Part shown: in pieces, positions 19,150-28,837 of the stretch
How positions within the stretch are numbered: position 1 is the first letter of the stretch
Layout of the letters: the number at the start of each line of letters is the position of its first letter
From: Caballeronia sp. INDeC2
Lineage (GTDB): Bacteria > Pseudomonadota > Gammaproteobacteria > Burkholderiales > Burkholderiaceae
Direction of reading: 5' to 3'
Length of the DNA: 64,000 bases
NCBI RefSeq assembly: GCF_023631325.1
Contig: NZ_JALQDG010000027.1
Coordinates: forward strand, 62,001-126,000
Notes under the pieces: model-generated
The model's database searches: none
What the model saw: the letters and a program-made list of their open reading frames with translations, nothing else
What the model was told of the DNA's origin: nothing
Program-made: the position numbers and the translations under genes

Positions 19150-20889
19150 ATGGCCGGTTTTTCCCGTACCTCGGTCGTTGCGCTCATCGTTGCCTGCGGC
19201 GCTTTCGGAATCGTGACATCGCACGAAGCCTCGGCCGCCGACGAAATCCAGAACGCCAACACGACGCAAGCATCGCCGGTTCCGGTTTCTCTGCGACCCA
19301 TCTCGCAGCAGCAACTCGACGGCGCCGCGGGCGATAGCGCCTCCTGGCTGCATTCGAACGGATCGTATGCCGAAACGCGCTATGCGCCCGCCACGCAGAT
19401 CAACACGTCGAACGTGGCGAAGCTCAAGCCCGCGTTCATCTTCCAGACGGCGGTGATGGAGTCGATGGAAACCGCGCCGATCGTCTCGAACGGCGTGATG
19501 TTCCTCACCACGTCGTACAACCACGTCTATGCGATCGACGCGGTGACGGGCAAGGAGTTCTGGCATTACAAGCACAAGATGGGTCCGGTCACGACCTTCT
19601 GCTGCGGCCCGAACAATCGCGGCGTGGCGATCTCGGGCAACCGGCTCTTCATGGGCACGCTCGATTCGAAGCTCGTCGCGCTCGACGCGAAGTCGGGCAA
19701 CGTGCTGTGGTCGACGCAGATCGCCGATCCGGAAGAAGGCTATTCGGAGACGATGGCGCCCGTCGTCGTCGACGACAAGGTGTTGATCGGAACGAACGGC
19801 GGCGAGTACGGCATACGCGGTTTCGTGAAGGCGTTCGATGCGAATTCCGGCCAGTTGCTGTGGACGTTCTACACGATTCCCGACACGGGCAGCGAAGGCG
19901 TATGGGCGGAGAACGACGCGGTTGGCCGCAACATGAAGCGCGACATCGCGGCCGAGAAGAAGACGCTCGCGGAGAAGGGCGGAGACTTCAACAAGACGCT
20001 CGGCGGCGGGGTGTGGATGGCGCCCGCGATCGATCGCCAGACGCGCACGGTGTACTTCGTGGTCGGCAATCCGTCGCCGGACCTCTATGGCGCGATTCGC
20101 CCCGGCGACAATCTCTATACGGATTCGCTCGTCGCGATCGATCTCGATAGCGGCAAGTACAAGTGGCATTTCCAGTACATCGCGCATGACGTATGGGATC
20201 TCGATGCGGTGAGCCCGCCGATTCTCATCGACGTGAAGGACAAGAACGGGCAGATGATCCCGGGCATCATCCACGGCGGCAAGACCGGCTTCGTCTACGT
20301 GCACGATCGCCGCGACGGACGGCTCATCCGCGTTTCCGACGCGATGATTCCGCAGGAAGGCGTATGGACCCTGCCGACGCCGACCGGCGCACGCATGCTG
20401 CCCGGCGCGAACGGCGGCGTCGAATGGTCGCCGATGGCGTTCAGCCCGAAGACGCGCATGGCCTACGCGGCGAACCTGCATCAGCCGATGACGTATCAGG
20501 TCGAGGAAGCGGCGTATCCCGGCGGCAAGCTGTGGCTCGGCGGCGCGTTCAAGACGATTCCGTCCGAGCAGCAATGGGGCAGGCTCGTCGCGGTGAATGT
20601 CGATACCGGCAAGATCGCATGGGGTTACAAGACCGATCAGCCGTTGATCGGCGGCGTGCTCGCGACCGCGGGCGGCATCGTATTCAACGGCGAAGGCAAC
20701 GGGCTCTTCCGTGCCTTCGACGCCGCCACCGGCCGCAAGCTCTGGGAGTTCCAGTGCGGCGCGGGCGTCAACGCGCCGGCGGTGTCCTACATGGTGAACG
20801 GCAAGCAATACATCGCGGTCGCGGCGGGCGGCAATACGCAGCTCGACTTCAAGCGCGGCAACAGCCTGCTCGTGTTTGCGCTGCCCTGA
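19150..20889 (+). CDS. PQQ-dependent alcohol dehydrogenase (methanol/ethanol family)
   Basis: A periplasmic quinoprotein of 579 residues with a signal peptide ending near EASAA (residue 30). The eight-bladed propeller docking repeats are visible (for example [38 protein letters not shown]). The adjacent cysteines C151-C152 form the family's disulfide ring by PQQ. Metal and active-site positions are E219 (NGGEYGIRG), N307 (GNPSP) and D350. D352 gives a D-x-D pair (WDLDA), the signature linked to lanthanide use in XoxF/PedH-type enzymes. Its stop overlaps the start of the cytochrome c gene, the likely electron acceptor. Confidence 0.88.
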   Translation: MAGFSRTSVVALIVACGAFGIVTSHEASAADEIQNANTTQASPVPVSLRPISQQQLDGAAGDSASWLHSNGSYAETRYAPATQINTSNVAKLKPAFIFQTAVMESMETAPIVSNGVMFLTTSYNHVYAIDAVTGKEFWHYKHKMGPVTTFCCGPNNRGVAISGNRLFMGTLDSKLVALDAKSGNVLWSTQIADPEEGYSETMAPVVVDDKVLIGTNGGEYGIRGFVKAFDANSGQLLWTFYTIPDTGSEGVWAENDAVGRNMKRDIAAEKKTLAEKGGDFNKTLGGGVWMAPAIDRQTRTVYFVVGNPSPDLYGAIRPGDNLYTDSLVAIDLDSGKYKWHFQYIAHDVWDLDAVSPPILIDVKDKNGQMIPGIIHGGKTGFVYVHDRRDGRLIRVSDAMIPQEGVWTLPTPTGARMLPGANGGVEWSPMAFSPKTRMAYAANLHQPMTYQVEEAAYPGGKLWLGGAFKTIPSEQQWGRLVAVNVDTGKIAWGYKTDQPLIGGVLATAGGIVFNGEGNGLFRAFDAATGRKLWEFQCGAGVNAPAVSYMVNGKQYIAVAAGGNTQLDFKRGNSLLVFALP

Positions 20890-21497
20890 TGCGAACGCGC
20901 GCGAAACGTGTGCGGGTCTGGCTCGTCTACGTGCTATGGATCGTCGCGTGTCTGCTGCTGTCGCTGCCTTCGCTGTCTCGCGCAGATGCGCAGGCGGCCG
21001 CCACGAAGGCTGCCGTCTGCACGTCGTGTCACGGTCTCGGCGGCAACTCGACGACGGGCGATTATCCGTCGCTCGCGGGGCAGACATCGCGCTATCTCTA
21101 TCTGCAACTGCGCGACTTCAAGGCGGGACGCCGCAGCGATCCGCGCATGTCGCCGATGGCCGCGAATCTCACCCCCGACGACATGCACGATCTCGCCGAT
21201 TACTTCGCCGCGCAAAAGCCGATCGCCACGGACTTCAAGGCGGATCCGGTCAAAGTCGAGGCGGGCAGGAAGAAGTCCGAAGAGATTCTCTGCACGATGT
21301 GTCACCTCGGCGGCTTTTCCGGGCAGAACGAAATTCCGCGCATCGCGGGGCAGCAGTATCCGTACATCGTGAAGCAGTTGCAGGACTTCCGCGACAAGAA
21401 GCGCACCAACGACGCGGGCAACATGACGAGCGTGTCGAAGAACCTCACGGACGCGGACATCGAGAACCTGGCGAACTACATCGCGAATCTGCAATGA
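20889..21497 (+). CDS. Dihaem cytochrome c (c4-like)
   Basis: A 202-residue periplasmic protein with a hydrophobic signal segment (residues 11-30) and two haem sites: CTSCH at 44-48 and CTMCH at 135-139. Each is followed by a repeat of SLAGQ/RIAGQ, LQLRDFKAG/LQDFRDKKR and DDMHDLADYFA/DIENLANYIA, as in c4 cytochromes. Its ATG overlaps the dehydrogenase stop by one base (TGATG), implying translational coupling, and it probably accepts electrons from the PQQ enzyme. Confidence 0.88.
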   Translation: MRTRAKRVRVWLVYVLWIVACLLLSLPSLSRADAQAAATKAAVCTSCHGLGGNSTTGDYPSLAGQTSRYLYLQLRDFKAGRRSDPRMSPMAANLTPDDMHDLADYFAAQKPIATDFKADPVKVEAGRKKSEEILCTMCHLGGFSGQNEIPRIAGQQYPYIVKQLQDFRDKKRTNDAGNMTSVSKNLTDADIENLANYIANLQ

Positions 21498-21519
21498 CGC
21501 TTCACGAAGGCTCATAACG

Positions 21520-22173
21520 ATGACAAGAATCCTTCGCTTGCTGACACTCGCTTTGGCGATGACTTGCGCGGGCGCGCTCGCCGATGCCCAGCAAGACCCC
21601 TACACGCTCAACGAACGCCTGCTTTCCGCGACCCGTGACGGCGATCAGGCAGCCGTCGCGCGTCTCATCGACGAAGGCGCGTCGATCGATTCACGCAACC
21701 GCATCGGTGACACGCCGCTTATCAGCGCATGCAAGAAAGGCCTGACGCCGATGGCGCGCATGCTGATCGAGCGCGGCGCGAACGTGAGCCAGGCGGACGT
21801 GCAGGGCATCACGCCGTTGATGGCCGCGGCCTTCGACGGCAACGAGGAAATCGCCGCGCTGCTTCTCGCGCATCATGCGGATGTCGCCGCGAGCGACCGC
21901 GTCGGCAAGACCGCGATCGAGTATGCGGCCGGGCGCGGGCACACGGCCATTGTGCAGCGTCTGCTCGATGCGGGCGTCGATGTGAACGCGGCGTATCGCA
22001 ATCACCTCACGGCGCTGATGTGGGCGGCGGGCTACGATCAGGCAGAGACCGCGTCGATGCTGCTCGCGCGCGGCGCGAAACGCGATCTGCGCGACGATCG
22101 CGGCATGACCGCGAAGGACATCGCCGAGCAGACGCATTCGACGCGCGTCGTTGAATTGCTGTCGAGAGGCTAA
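21520..22173 (+). CDS. Exported ankyrin-repeat protein
   Basis: A 217-residue protein with a signal peptide (LRLLTLALAMTCAGALADA) and about five ankyrin repeats, such as GDTPLISACKKGLTPMARML, GITPLMAAAFDGNEEIAALL and HLTALMWAAGYDQAETASML. It begins 22 bases after the cytochrome gene and probably belongs to the same operon. A periplasmic protein-binding or chaperone role for the dehydrogenase system is an inference. Its last 4 bases overlap the convergent DUF1501 gene. Confidence 0.85.
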   Translation: MTRILRLLTLALAMTCAGALADAQQDPYTLNERLLSATRDGDQAAVARLIDEGASIDSRNRIGDTPLISACKKGLTPMARMLIERGANVSQADVQGITPLMAAAFDGNEEIAALLLAHHADVAASDRVGKTAIEYAAGRGHTAIVQRLLDAGVDVNAAYRNHLTALMWAAGYDQAETASMLLARGAKRDLRDDRGMTAKDIAEQTHSTRVVELLSRG

Positions 22174-23306
22174 GTTTTCAGTATTCGTTGTGCCAACGGT
22201 CGCGCACTGCCATCCGGAAACAGCGTCGCGCCGACGCGCTGCGGATCGATGCCGAAGGTTTCGCCCGCCGCGCTCGCGATAACGGCGTCCAGTCCGATCG
22301 TCGGCTTCAGATCGCGCGCCTGATACAGCGACGCATTCGCGAGTCCCGGCCAGTCCGCGAGCACGCGCCCGCCCGTCACCGAACCGCCGACGATCATCGC
22401 CGCCGACGCGGTGCCGTGATCCGTGCCGCCCGTGCCGTTCGCCGCCGCGGTGCGGCCGAATTCGGTCGCGACGAGCACCGTCGTGTTCGCCCAGTGTTCG
22501 CCGAGCCCGTCGCGCAGGGCGGCGAGCATCGTGTCGAGCGCCTTCAGTTGCGCGGCGAGACGCGGATTCTGCGCGCTGTGCGTGTCCCAGCCGCCGGTCT
22601 CGATCATCGCGATGCGCGGGCCGTCGGGCTTGCCGAGAAAGCTCGCCGCGAGCTTGCCGAGGCTCGCCGGATCCTGACGCGCGCCCGCGTCGGCGGCGAG
22701 GCCGCGCGCCTGCATCGCGGCGTCCCAGAGCGGATGAAGCTGAGCATCGCCTGCATAGAGTTGCGAGACGCGCGTGATGAGATCGTCGGGCGCCTGCGGC
22801 AACGACGACGGCGCATACGAGGTCACTTCGGCGCGTCCGCGCAGCGCGAGCGGCACGGTCGGCGCGAACGCGACGGCGTCGGCGCGCGGCGCGGGCAGCA
22901 TCGACAGAAGGCGGTTCATCCAGCCGTCCTTTAGCCGATACGGCGCATTGCCGCCCGTTTCGAGCACGTTCTGGCCGTCGAAGTGCGAGCGCTCGCGATA
23001 CGGCGACGCCACCGCGTGCACGAAGAGCGCCTGCTTGTCGCGATACATCTGGGCGACCTGCGTCATCGACGGATGCAGGGCGAACGTGCCGTCGAGTTTC
23101 GTCGTGGCCGATGCGTCGATCGCGAGCGGCCCGCGCAGCGTCGCGTAGGCGGGATCGCCATGAGGCACGACGATGTTCAGCCCGTCCGCCGCGCCGCGCT
23201 GGATCACGAAGACGAAGCGCCGGTCGGTCTCGGCGGATGCGAACACGATTTGCGGCGCAACGAGCATCGCGCTTGCGCACCACAGGAATTGGCGACGCGT
23301 CAGCAT
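22170..23306 (-). CDS. DUF1501 family Tat-exported protein
   Basis: A 378-residue protein with a twin-arginine-type signal (MLTRRQFLWCASAMLVAP). The DUF1501 core is related to sulfatase/alkaline-phosphatase folds; visible blocks are VIQRGAADGLNIVVP, SHFDGQNVLETG, ETGGWDTHSAQN and ATEFGRTAAANG followed by GTDHG. It is encoded 4 bases after DUF1800, the usual partner gene in bacteria. The pair's biochemical role is not established. Confidence 0.88.
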   Translation of the reverse strand: MLTRRQFLWCASAMLVAPQIVFASAETDRRFVFVIQRGAADGLNIVVPHGDPAYATLRGPLAIDASATTKLDGTFALHPSMTQVAQMYRDKQALFVHAVASPYRERSHFDGQNVLETGGNAPYRLKDGWMNRLLSMLPAPRADAVAFAPTVPLALRGRAEVTSYAPSSLPQAPDDLITRVSQLYAGDAQLHPLWDAAMQARGLAADAGARQDPASLGKLAASFLGKPDGPRIAMIETGGWDTHSAQNPRLAAQLKALDTMLAALRDGLGEHWANTTVLVATEFGRTAAANGTGGTDHGTASAAMIVGGSVTGGRVLADWPGLANASLYQARDLKPTIGLDAVIASAAGETFGIDPQRVGATLFPDGSARPLAQRILKT

Positions 23307-23310
23307 GGGT

Positions 23311-24729
23311 TCATCTCCTCAGAAAATCGGGCGACACGAGCAGGAGGGCGAGCGCGGTCGGCGCGCTTTCGGCGCGTGAGACGGCATTCGCGGTCGCATC
23401 CGACAGCGCGCCGGGCAGCAGTTGCGGACCGAGCGTTCGAGCGTCGAGCCGGTCGCCCGCGCGCGCCGCGAAACGCTGCGCGAGCTCGACGCGGCGCACC
23501 AGCGCATCGGGCGCGGCCCAGCTTGCGGCGATATCGTCGTAACCGGCGGGCGAGCCGGGACGCCAGACCTGCTGACCGAGCTGCGTGAAAAGCGGCGCGG
23601 CGCGCATGCCTTGCAGGTCGATGCGGCCGAGACCGCGCAGCGACGACACCGTCCAGTCCCACGGCGTCTTGAACTTGGCGGGCGCGCTCGGCCACGCTTC
23701 GGGCGCTTCGATCAGCGCGCGATAAACCGAAGGCAGATCCCCGCCCGTATCGCCGAAGACGCCCGCGAGTCTGTCGACGAGCGCGGGCGGCGGCGTATCC
23801 GCGACGAAGTGGCGGGCGAGCTTTTCCGCGATGTGACGCGCGGTCGCGGGCGAATTCACGAGATCGTGCAGCATGGCGAGCGGCTGCGCCTCGCCCGTCT
23901 GCGCGTACTGCTTGCCCATCACGGTGCGCACGCCCGGCTCATGCAGACGCGGACGAAACACGAACGCGCCGGGCGGCGTCGGATCGGCGGGATTATTCGA
24001 GGCGTTCGCCGTCATCGCGCCGAGGCTCCAGCCGGTGAGTGCGCGGGCGAACTCGGTCACGTCGGTTTGCGTGTAGCCGCTGCGCACGCCGAGCGTATGC
24101 AGCTCCATGATCTCGCGCGCGAGGTTTTCGTTGAGGCCGCGTTTGTTGCCGGGATTGCGCATCGCGGCGCGCGAGGCGGCGGGGCTCTCGGGGCCGACCG
24201 AGCGCGCCTGATCGAGAAAGATCTGCATCGCCGGATGCCGCTCGGCCGCGATCAGCATGTCCTCGAAGCGCCCGAGAACGTGCGGGCGGATCGCTTCGTT
24301 CTCGAACGATCCGGCGAGCATCGCGACCGGCGGCTTTTCGATCGACACGGCGAAGTGGTTCGCCCAGAAATGCACGAGACGTTCGATGAACGGCGTGCCC
24401 GTCGTGAGCGCGCTCGTCACGCGGGCATCGACGGCATTGCGGTAGATGTCGCGGATCTGCTCGCCGTATTGCTTGCGCACGGCGGGTTTGTCGGCGTCGG
24501 TCGCATCGCGCAGCGCGCGCTGGCGATCGGCGAACTGGGCGGCGAGCGCGGCGCTCGACGGTTGGCTGGCCAGCGCGGGCGGCATCGGCTGATAGGCGCT
24601 CGTGCGCAAATCGGCCTGCTCGATGAGCCAGCCGCGCGGATCGGCGGGCAGCGGCTCGCCCGGACGCGCGCCGAGCCCGAAGCGGTTCACCGCGATGGCG
24701 GCAGGCGAGAGTTGCGGTGCGATGGCCAT
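23311..24729 (-). CDS. DUF1800 family protein
   Basis: A 472-residue protein starting at the ATG at 24729, with GGAG seven bases upstream. DUF1800 blocks include AVNRFGLGARPGEP, FWANHFAVS, GLNENLAREIMELHTLGV and YTQTDVTEFARALTGWS. Unlike its partner it shows no obvious signal peptide from this start, though an upstream start in the open frame (to 24972) has basic residues. It sits directly before the DUF1501 gene in one operon. Confidence 0.88.
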   Translation of the reverse strand: MAIAPQLSPAAIAVNRFGLGARPGEPLPADPRGWLIEQADLRTSAYQPMPPALASQPSSAALAAQFADRQRALRDATDADKPAVRKQYGEQIRDIYRNAVDARVTSALTTGTPFIERLVHFWANHFAVSIEKPPVAMLAGSFENEAIRPHVLGRFEDMLIAAERHPAMQIFLDQARSVGPESPAASRAAMRNPGNKRGLNENLAREIMELHTLGVRSGYTQTDVTEFARALTGWSLGAMTANASNNPADPTPPGAFVFRPRLHEPGVRTVMGKQYAQTGEAQPLAMLHDLVNSPATARHIAEKLARHFVADTPPPALVDRLAGVFGDTGGDLPSVYRALIEAPEAWPSAPAKFKTPWDWTVSSLRGLGRIDLQGMRAAPLFTQLGQQVWRPGSPAGYDDIAASWAAPDALVRRVELAQRFAARAGDRLDARTLGPQLLPGALSDATANAVSRAESAPTALALLLVSPDFLRR

Positions 24730-24866
24730 GACGTGCTCCGAAGTGCTCGATGCGGGTTGAACGCCTGCGCGGAGTAGATCTGTCGCTTGATGTTGCGGCG
24801 AAACATTGAACGGAGTGGCGGCGCGATGTCCGTCGCTTGTCCGGCGGCGAATTTTGCAACCGGCTC

Positions 24867-25781
24867 TTACGCGAACGCGTCGATGCCAACGACCAGACGT
24901 TGAGCGAGACGCGGCTGCCGCAACTGCTCCGTCCACCATTGCAGCGCGCGGCCTTCCTGATCGCCGCGCCATGCGACGTACAGCACGTTCGGCTCGCGCG
25001 GATCGGCGGTTTCCTTTTCAACGAGCTCGCCGCGCGCAAGCAACGTTTCCACGCGATGCCGCGGCACCCAGCCCGTGCCGAGCCCTTGCCGCTGCGCGAG
25101 GATTTTCGCGCGCATGGTCGGCACGGCGAACGCGGCCTGGCCGCCGAGCACGCCGTACGCGCGGCCCGCCGAGCGCGACGAATCCGCGACCACGACCGCC
25201 CGATGCGCCGCGATCTGGTCGCGCTTAAGCGGCCCGCTCATCGACGCGAGCGGATGGCGCGGCGACACCGCGAACACCCACTGCATCACGCCGAGCTCGA
25301 ACCAGCGCAGACCGGGAATCGCCGGCGGCTCGTTGGTCGCGCCGACGATCAGATCCGCGCGGCCGTCGCGCAACGCTTCCCAGGTCCCGCTCAGCACTTC
25401 GTGCGTGATGCGCAGCGCGACGCCGGAATCGAGCGCGTCGAACGCCTGCACGACCGGCAACAGCGTCTCGAATTCGAGGATCTCGTCGCAGACGATCCAC
25501 AGCCGGTCTTCCCAGCCGCTCGCGATCTGCTTCACGCGCTGCGCGAGGCGCGACACGTCGAGCATCAGGCGCGATGCCTCATCGGCGAGAAGATGGCCGG
25601 CCGGCGTCAGTTGCAGACGATAGCGGCGCCGGTCGAAAAGCAGCGCGTCGAAGCGCGTTTCCAGTTGACGCGCCGCGTGCGAGACCGTCGACGGCGCCTT
25701 GCCGAGGCGCGCCGCCGCGCGCGAAAGGCTGCCGGTTTCGCGGATCGCGTCGAGCAGCGAGAGTTCTTCCTCTGACAACAT
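24867..25781 (-). CDS. LysR family transcriptional regulator
   Basis: A 304-residue regulator beginning at the ATG at 25781 (MLSEEELSLLDAIRETGSL), with GGAG six bases upstream; an ATG at 25793 is the alternative. Residues 1-60 form the winged helix-turn-helix (SRAAARLGKAPSTVSHAARQ), and the rest is the LysR substrate-binding domain. The frame remains open far upstream, but that sequence is antisense to the next gene. It is divergent from the alpha/beta hydrolase at 25890, which it probably controls. Confidence 0.87.
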   Translation of the reverse strand: MLSEEELSLLDAIRETGSLSRAAARLGKAPSTVSHAARQLETRFDALLFDRRRYRLQLTPAGHLLADEASRLMLDVSRLAQRVKQIASGWEDRLWIVCDEILEFETLLPVVQAFDALDSGVALRITHEVLSGTWEALRDGRADLIVGATNEPPAIPGLRWFELGVMQWVFAVSPRHPLASMSGPLKRDQIAAHRAVVVADSSRSAGRAYGVLGGQAAFAVPTMRAKILAQRQGLGTGWVPRHRVETLLARGELVEKETADPREPNVLYVAWRGDQEGRALQWWTEQLRQPRLAQRLVVGIDAFA

Positions 25782-25889
25782 GTTCGACTCCATCGAACGA
25801 GTGCATCGTCCGGATCGTACGGCAAAAACGGCGTGGCGGAGCAACATGAGCGTCATCGGGACAAACCCAACTTTCGACGGAGCTGAACG

Positions 25890-26861
25890 ATGAACGCCTT
25901 CCTGCACACGATACGCCGCGCCGCCGGCGTGCTTCTCGCCGCCGCCGCGCTGCAACCGGTCGCCTATGCCGCAAACACGCCGCGCGCGCCTCGGACGGCC
26001 GCCGCCGCGAGCGCGATCCAGTCCCGCACGATCGATGCGAACGGCGTCGACATTCACTATCTGCAAGCCGGCCAGGGCGACGCGACGCCCGTCGTGCTGC
26101 TGCACGGCTATACGGAAACGAGCCGCATGTGGCAGCCGCTGATGACGCGTCTCGCGGGCGAACGCGTTGTCATCGCGCCCGATCTGCCGGGCGCGGGCGG
26201 CTCGGCGATGCCCGCTTCCGGCTACGACAAGAAAACGCTCGCGCAAGACGTTCACGCAATGGTCCAAAAGCTCGGTTATCGCAAGATAAAGCTCGTCGGA
26301 CACGACATCGGGCTGATGGTCGCGTACGCGTACGCGGCGCAATATCCCGACGAAGTGGAAAGCATCGTGCTGATGGACGCGTTCCTGCCCGGCGTCGGCG
26401 ACTGGCAGAAAGTCTGGCTCCTGCGCGACAAATGGCACTTCAACTTCTACGGCGACACGCCGGAGAAACTCGTGCGCGGCCGCGAGCGCATCTTCTTCGA
26501 GCACTTCTGGAACGACTTCGCCGCCGATCCCGCGCATTCGGTGAGCGAGGCGGATCGCCGTTACTATTCGGCGCAGTACGCGCGCAACGGCCGCATGCGC
26601 GCCGGCTTCGAGTATTTCCATGCGTTCCCGCAGGACGCGAACGATTTCGCCGCCTTCGCGAAAACGCCGCTCGCAATGCCGATGCTCGTGCTCACCGGCG
26701 AACGCGCGTCGGGCACGTTCCTGATCGATCAGGCGAAGCTTGTCGCGACGAACGTGCAGGGCGTGGTCGTGCCGGGCGCGGGCCACTGGCTGATGGAAGA
26801 AGCGCCGGACGCGACGATGGCGCAACTCGTGCGCTTCATCGACGCGCCTTCGTCCAACTGA
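25890..26861 (+). CDS. Exported alpha/beta hydrolase with Asp nucleophile (epoxide hydrolase/dehalogenase-like)
   Basis: A 323-residue protein with a signal peptide (GVLLAAAALQPVAYAA). The oxyanion motif HGYTETS (72-78), nucleophile elbow GHDIG with D139, and late GAGHWLMEE follow the pattern of epoxide hydrolases and haloalkane/haloacetate dehalogenases, which use Asp rather than Ser. The substrate is open. The gene is divergent from the LysR regulator, and the GST-type reductase gene follows it after 55 bases. Confidence 0.85.
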   Translation: MNAFLHTIRRAAGVLLAAAALQPVAYAANTPRAPRTAAAASAIQSRTIDANGVDIHYLQAGQGDATPVVLLHGYTETSRMWQPLMTRLAGERVVIAPDLPGAGGSAMPASGYDKKTLAQDVHAMVQKLGYRKIKLVGHDIGLMVAYAYAAQYPDEVESIVLMDAFLPGVGDWQKVWLLRDKWHFNFYGDTPEKLVRGRERIFFEHFWNDFAADPAHSVSEADRRYYSAQYARNGRMRAGFEYFHAFPQDANDFAAFAKTPLAMPMLVLTGERASGTFLIDQAKLVATNVQGVVVPGAGHWLMEEAPDATMAQLVRFIDAPSSN

Positions 26862-26916
26862 GATGCATCGAGGCCGCGGCGCGCGTCTTGCGCAGCGGCA
26901 CGCAAGGAGAATGAAA

Positions 26917-27876
26917 ATGGGACTTCTCGTCGACGGAAAATGGCAGGACAAATGGTACGAAACGGCGTCCACGGGCGGGCGCTTCGTGCGCAAGGACGCC
27001 GCGTTTCGCAACTGGGTGACGGCCGACGGCGCGCCGGGGCCGAGCGGAGAGGGCGGCTTCGACGCTGAAGCCGGGCGCTATCACCTGTATGTGAGCCTCG
27101 CGTGCCCGTGGGCGCATCGCACGCTGATCGTGCGCGCGCTGAAGGGACTGGAAGCGATGATCGACGTATCGGTCGTGAACTGGCTGATGCTCGAAAACGG
27201 CTGGACCTTCGCCGACGGCCCGGGCGTCGAGCCCGACACGGTCAACGGCGCGCGTTATCTGCATCAGGTCTACACGGCGGCCGATCCGCATTACAGCGGC
27301 CGCGTGACCGTGCCGATCCTGTGGGACAAGGCGCGCGGAACGATCGTCAACAACGAGTCGTCGGAGATCATCCGGATGCTGAATTCCGCGTTCGACGGCA
27401 TCGGCGCAAAACCGGGCGATTACTATCCGCGCGAGTTGCGGGAGGACATCGACGCGCTCAACGCGCGCATCTACGACACGGTCAACAACGGCGTCTACAA
27501 GGCGGGCTTCGCGACGACGCAAGCCGCCTACGAGGAAGCGGTGACGCCGCTCTTCGAGACGCTCGATTTTCTCGAGGAACGCCTGAGCACGCGGCGCTAT
27601 CTCACGGGCGAGCGCTTCACCGAAGCGGACATTCGCCTCTTCACGACGCTCGTGCGCTTCGACGCGGTGTATGTCGGCCACTTCAAGTGCAATCTGCGGC
27701 GCATCGCGGATTATCCGCATCTGTCGAAGTACGCGCGCGAGATCTACCGGATGCCGGGCGTCGCGGCGACGGTGAACTTCGAGCACATCAAGCGGCATTA
27801 CTACGAGAGTCATCGGACGATCAATCCGACGGGCATCGTGCCCGCCGGACCGGTGCTCGATTTCGACGCTGCCTAA
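26917..27876 (+). CDS. Glutathionyl-hydroquinone reductase (Xi-class glutathione transferase)
   Basis: A 319-residue cytosolic enzyme that reduces glutathionyl-hydroquinones. Start at the ATG at 26917, with AAGGAG seven bases upstream. The catalytic Cys63 lies in SLACPWAHRT. The N-terminal stretch FVRKDAAFRNWV, the block VPILWDKARGTIVNNESSEI and the C-terminal ADIRLFTTLVRFDAVY with HFKCN are signatures of the YqjG/PcpF group. It follows the hydrolase gene and may join it in handling an aromatic or electrophilic substrate. Confidence 0.9.
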   Translation: MGLLVDGKWQDKWYETASTGGRFVRKDAAFRNWVTADGAPGPSGEGGFDAEAGRYHLYVSLACPWAHRTLIVRALKGLEAMIDVSVVNWLMLENGWTFADGPGVEPDTVNGARYLHQVYTAADPHYSGRVTVPILWDKARGTIVNNESSEIIRMLNSAFDGIGAKPGDYYPRELREDIDALNARIYDTVNNGVYKAGFATTQAAYEEAVTPLFETLDFLEERLSTRRYLTGERFTEADIRLFTTLVRFDAVYVGHFKCNLRRIADYPHLSKYAREIYRMPGVAATVNFEHIKRHYYESHRTINPTGIVPAGPVLDFDAA

Positions 27877-28724
27877 TCGTACCGATACACGCCGCGCTTC
27901 GTCTTGCGCCCGAGACGCCCGGCCGAAACGAGCTCGCGCAACAGCGGGCACGCGCGGTACTTCGAATCGCCGAAGTCTTCGAGGAACACGTCCATCACCG
28001 AGAGGCACACGTCGAGGCCGATCAGATCGGCGAGCGCGAGCGGGCCGATCGGATGATTCGCGCCGAGCTTCATGCCCGCGTCGATTTCCTCCGCGCTCGC
28101 GACGCCTTCGTAGAGCACGAAAAACGCTTCGTTGATCATCGGCACGAGAACGCGGTTGACGACGAAGCCTGGCGAGTTGCGCACGCCGATCGGCGATTTG
28201 TCGAGCTTCTCGGTGAGCTCGCGCACGGCGGCAGCGGTTTCGTCGCTCGTCTGCACGCCGCGAATCACTTCGACGAGTTGCAAGAGCGGCACCGGATTGA
28301 AGAAGTGCATGCCGATGAAGCGCTCGGGCGTGGCGAGCGTCGCGGCGAGCGCGGTGATCGAGATCGACGACGTGTTCGACGCAATGATCGCATCGGCGCG
28401 GGCGGCCCCTTCGATCTGCTTCAGGATGCGATTCTTGAGCTCGGCGTTCTCCGTCGCGGCTTCGATCACGATGTCGGCTTGGGATAGACGCGCGTAATCG
28501 GTCGACGTCTCGATGCGCTTCAACGCCGCGTCGCGCGCGGACGCTTCCAGCTTGTCCTTCGATACGAGCCGTTCGAGGCTGCCCGTGAGCGTGGCGACGC
28601 CCTTGGCGAGTGCGGCGTCGGTGACGTCGATCAGCACGACCTCGAAGCCCGCGACGGCCGCGACCTGCGCGATGCCGTTGCCCATGGTTCCCGCGCCGAC
28701 GATACCGACGGTCTGAATCTTCAT
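27873..28724 (-). CDS. 3-hydroxybutyryl-CoA (3-hydroxyacyl-CoA) dehydrogenase
   Basis: A 283-residue NAD-dependent enzyme oxidising 3-hydroxyacyl-CoA. The N-terminal Rossmann motif is VGIVGAGTMGNGIAQVAAVAG. The catalytic His lies in FIGMHFFNPVP, with SNTSSISITALA before it and SPGFVVNRVLVPMINEA after it. It is a free-standing Hbd/PaaH-type enzyme without a hydratase domain. AAGGAG lies upstream of the ATG at 28724. It overlaps the convergent GST gene by 4 bases. Confidence 0.9.
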   Translation of the reverse strand: MKIQTVGIVGAGTMGNGIAQVAAVAGFEVVLIDVTDAALAKGVATLTGSLERLVSKDKLEASARDAALKRIETSTDYARLSQADIVIEAATENAELKNRILKQIEGAARADAIIASNTSSISITALAATLATPERFIGMHFFNPVPLLQLVEVIRGVQTSDETAAAVRELTEKLDKSPIGVRNSPGFVVNRVLVPMINEAFFVLYEGVASAEEIDAGMKLGANHPIGPLALADLIGLDVCLSVMDVFLEDFGDSKYRACPLLRELVSAGRLGRKTKRGVYRYD

Positions 28725-28837
28725 GCTTTTGCTTCTCCTTGATCTGCGCCGGCCGTAAAGCCGGCAAACCGGAAAGGGTCGAAAGCGCGTAAGACGCGTC
28801 CAGCCATCGATTCTAACCAGTGGCCAAGGCTGCGGCG

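Noticed and set aside
24867..27011. A 714-codon extension of the LysR frame upstream
   Set aside because: The extension is antisense to the alpha/beta hydrolase and GST-type genes; LysR homology begins at the ATG at 25781.
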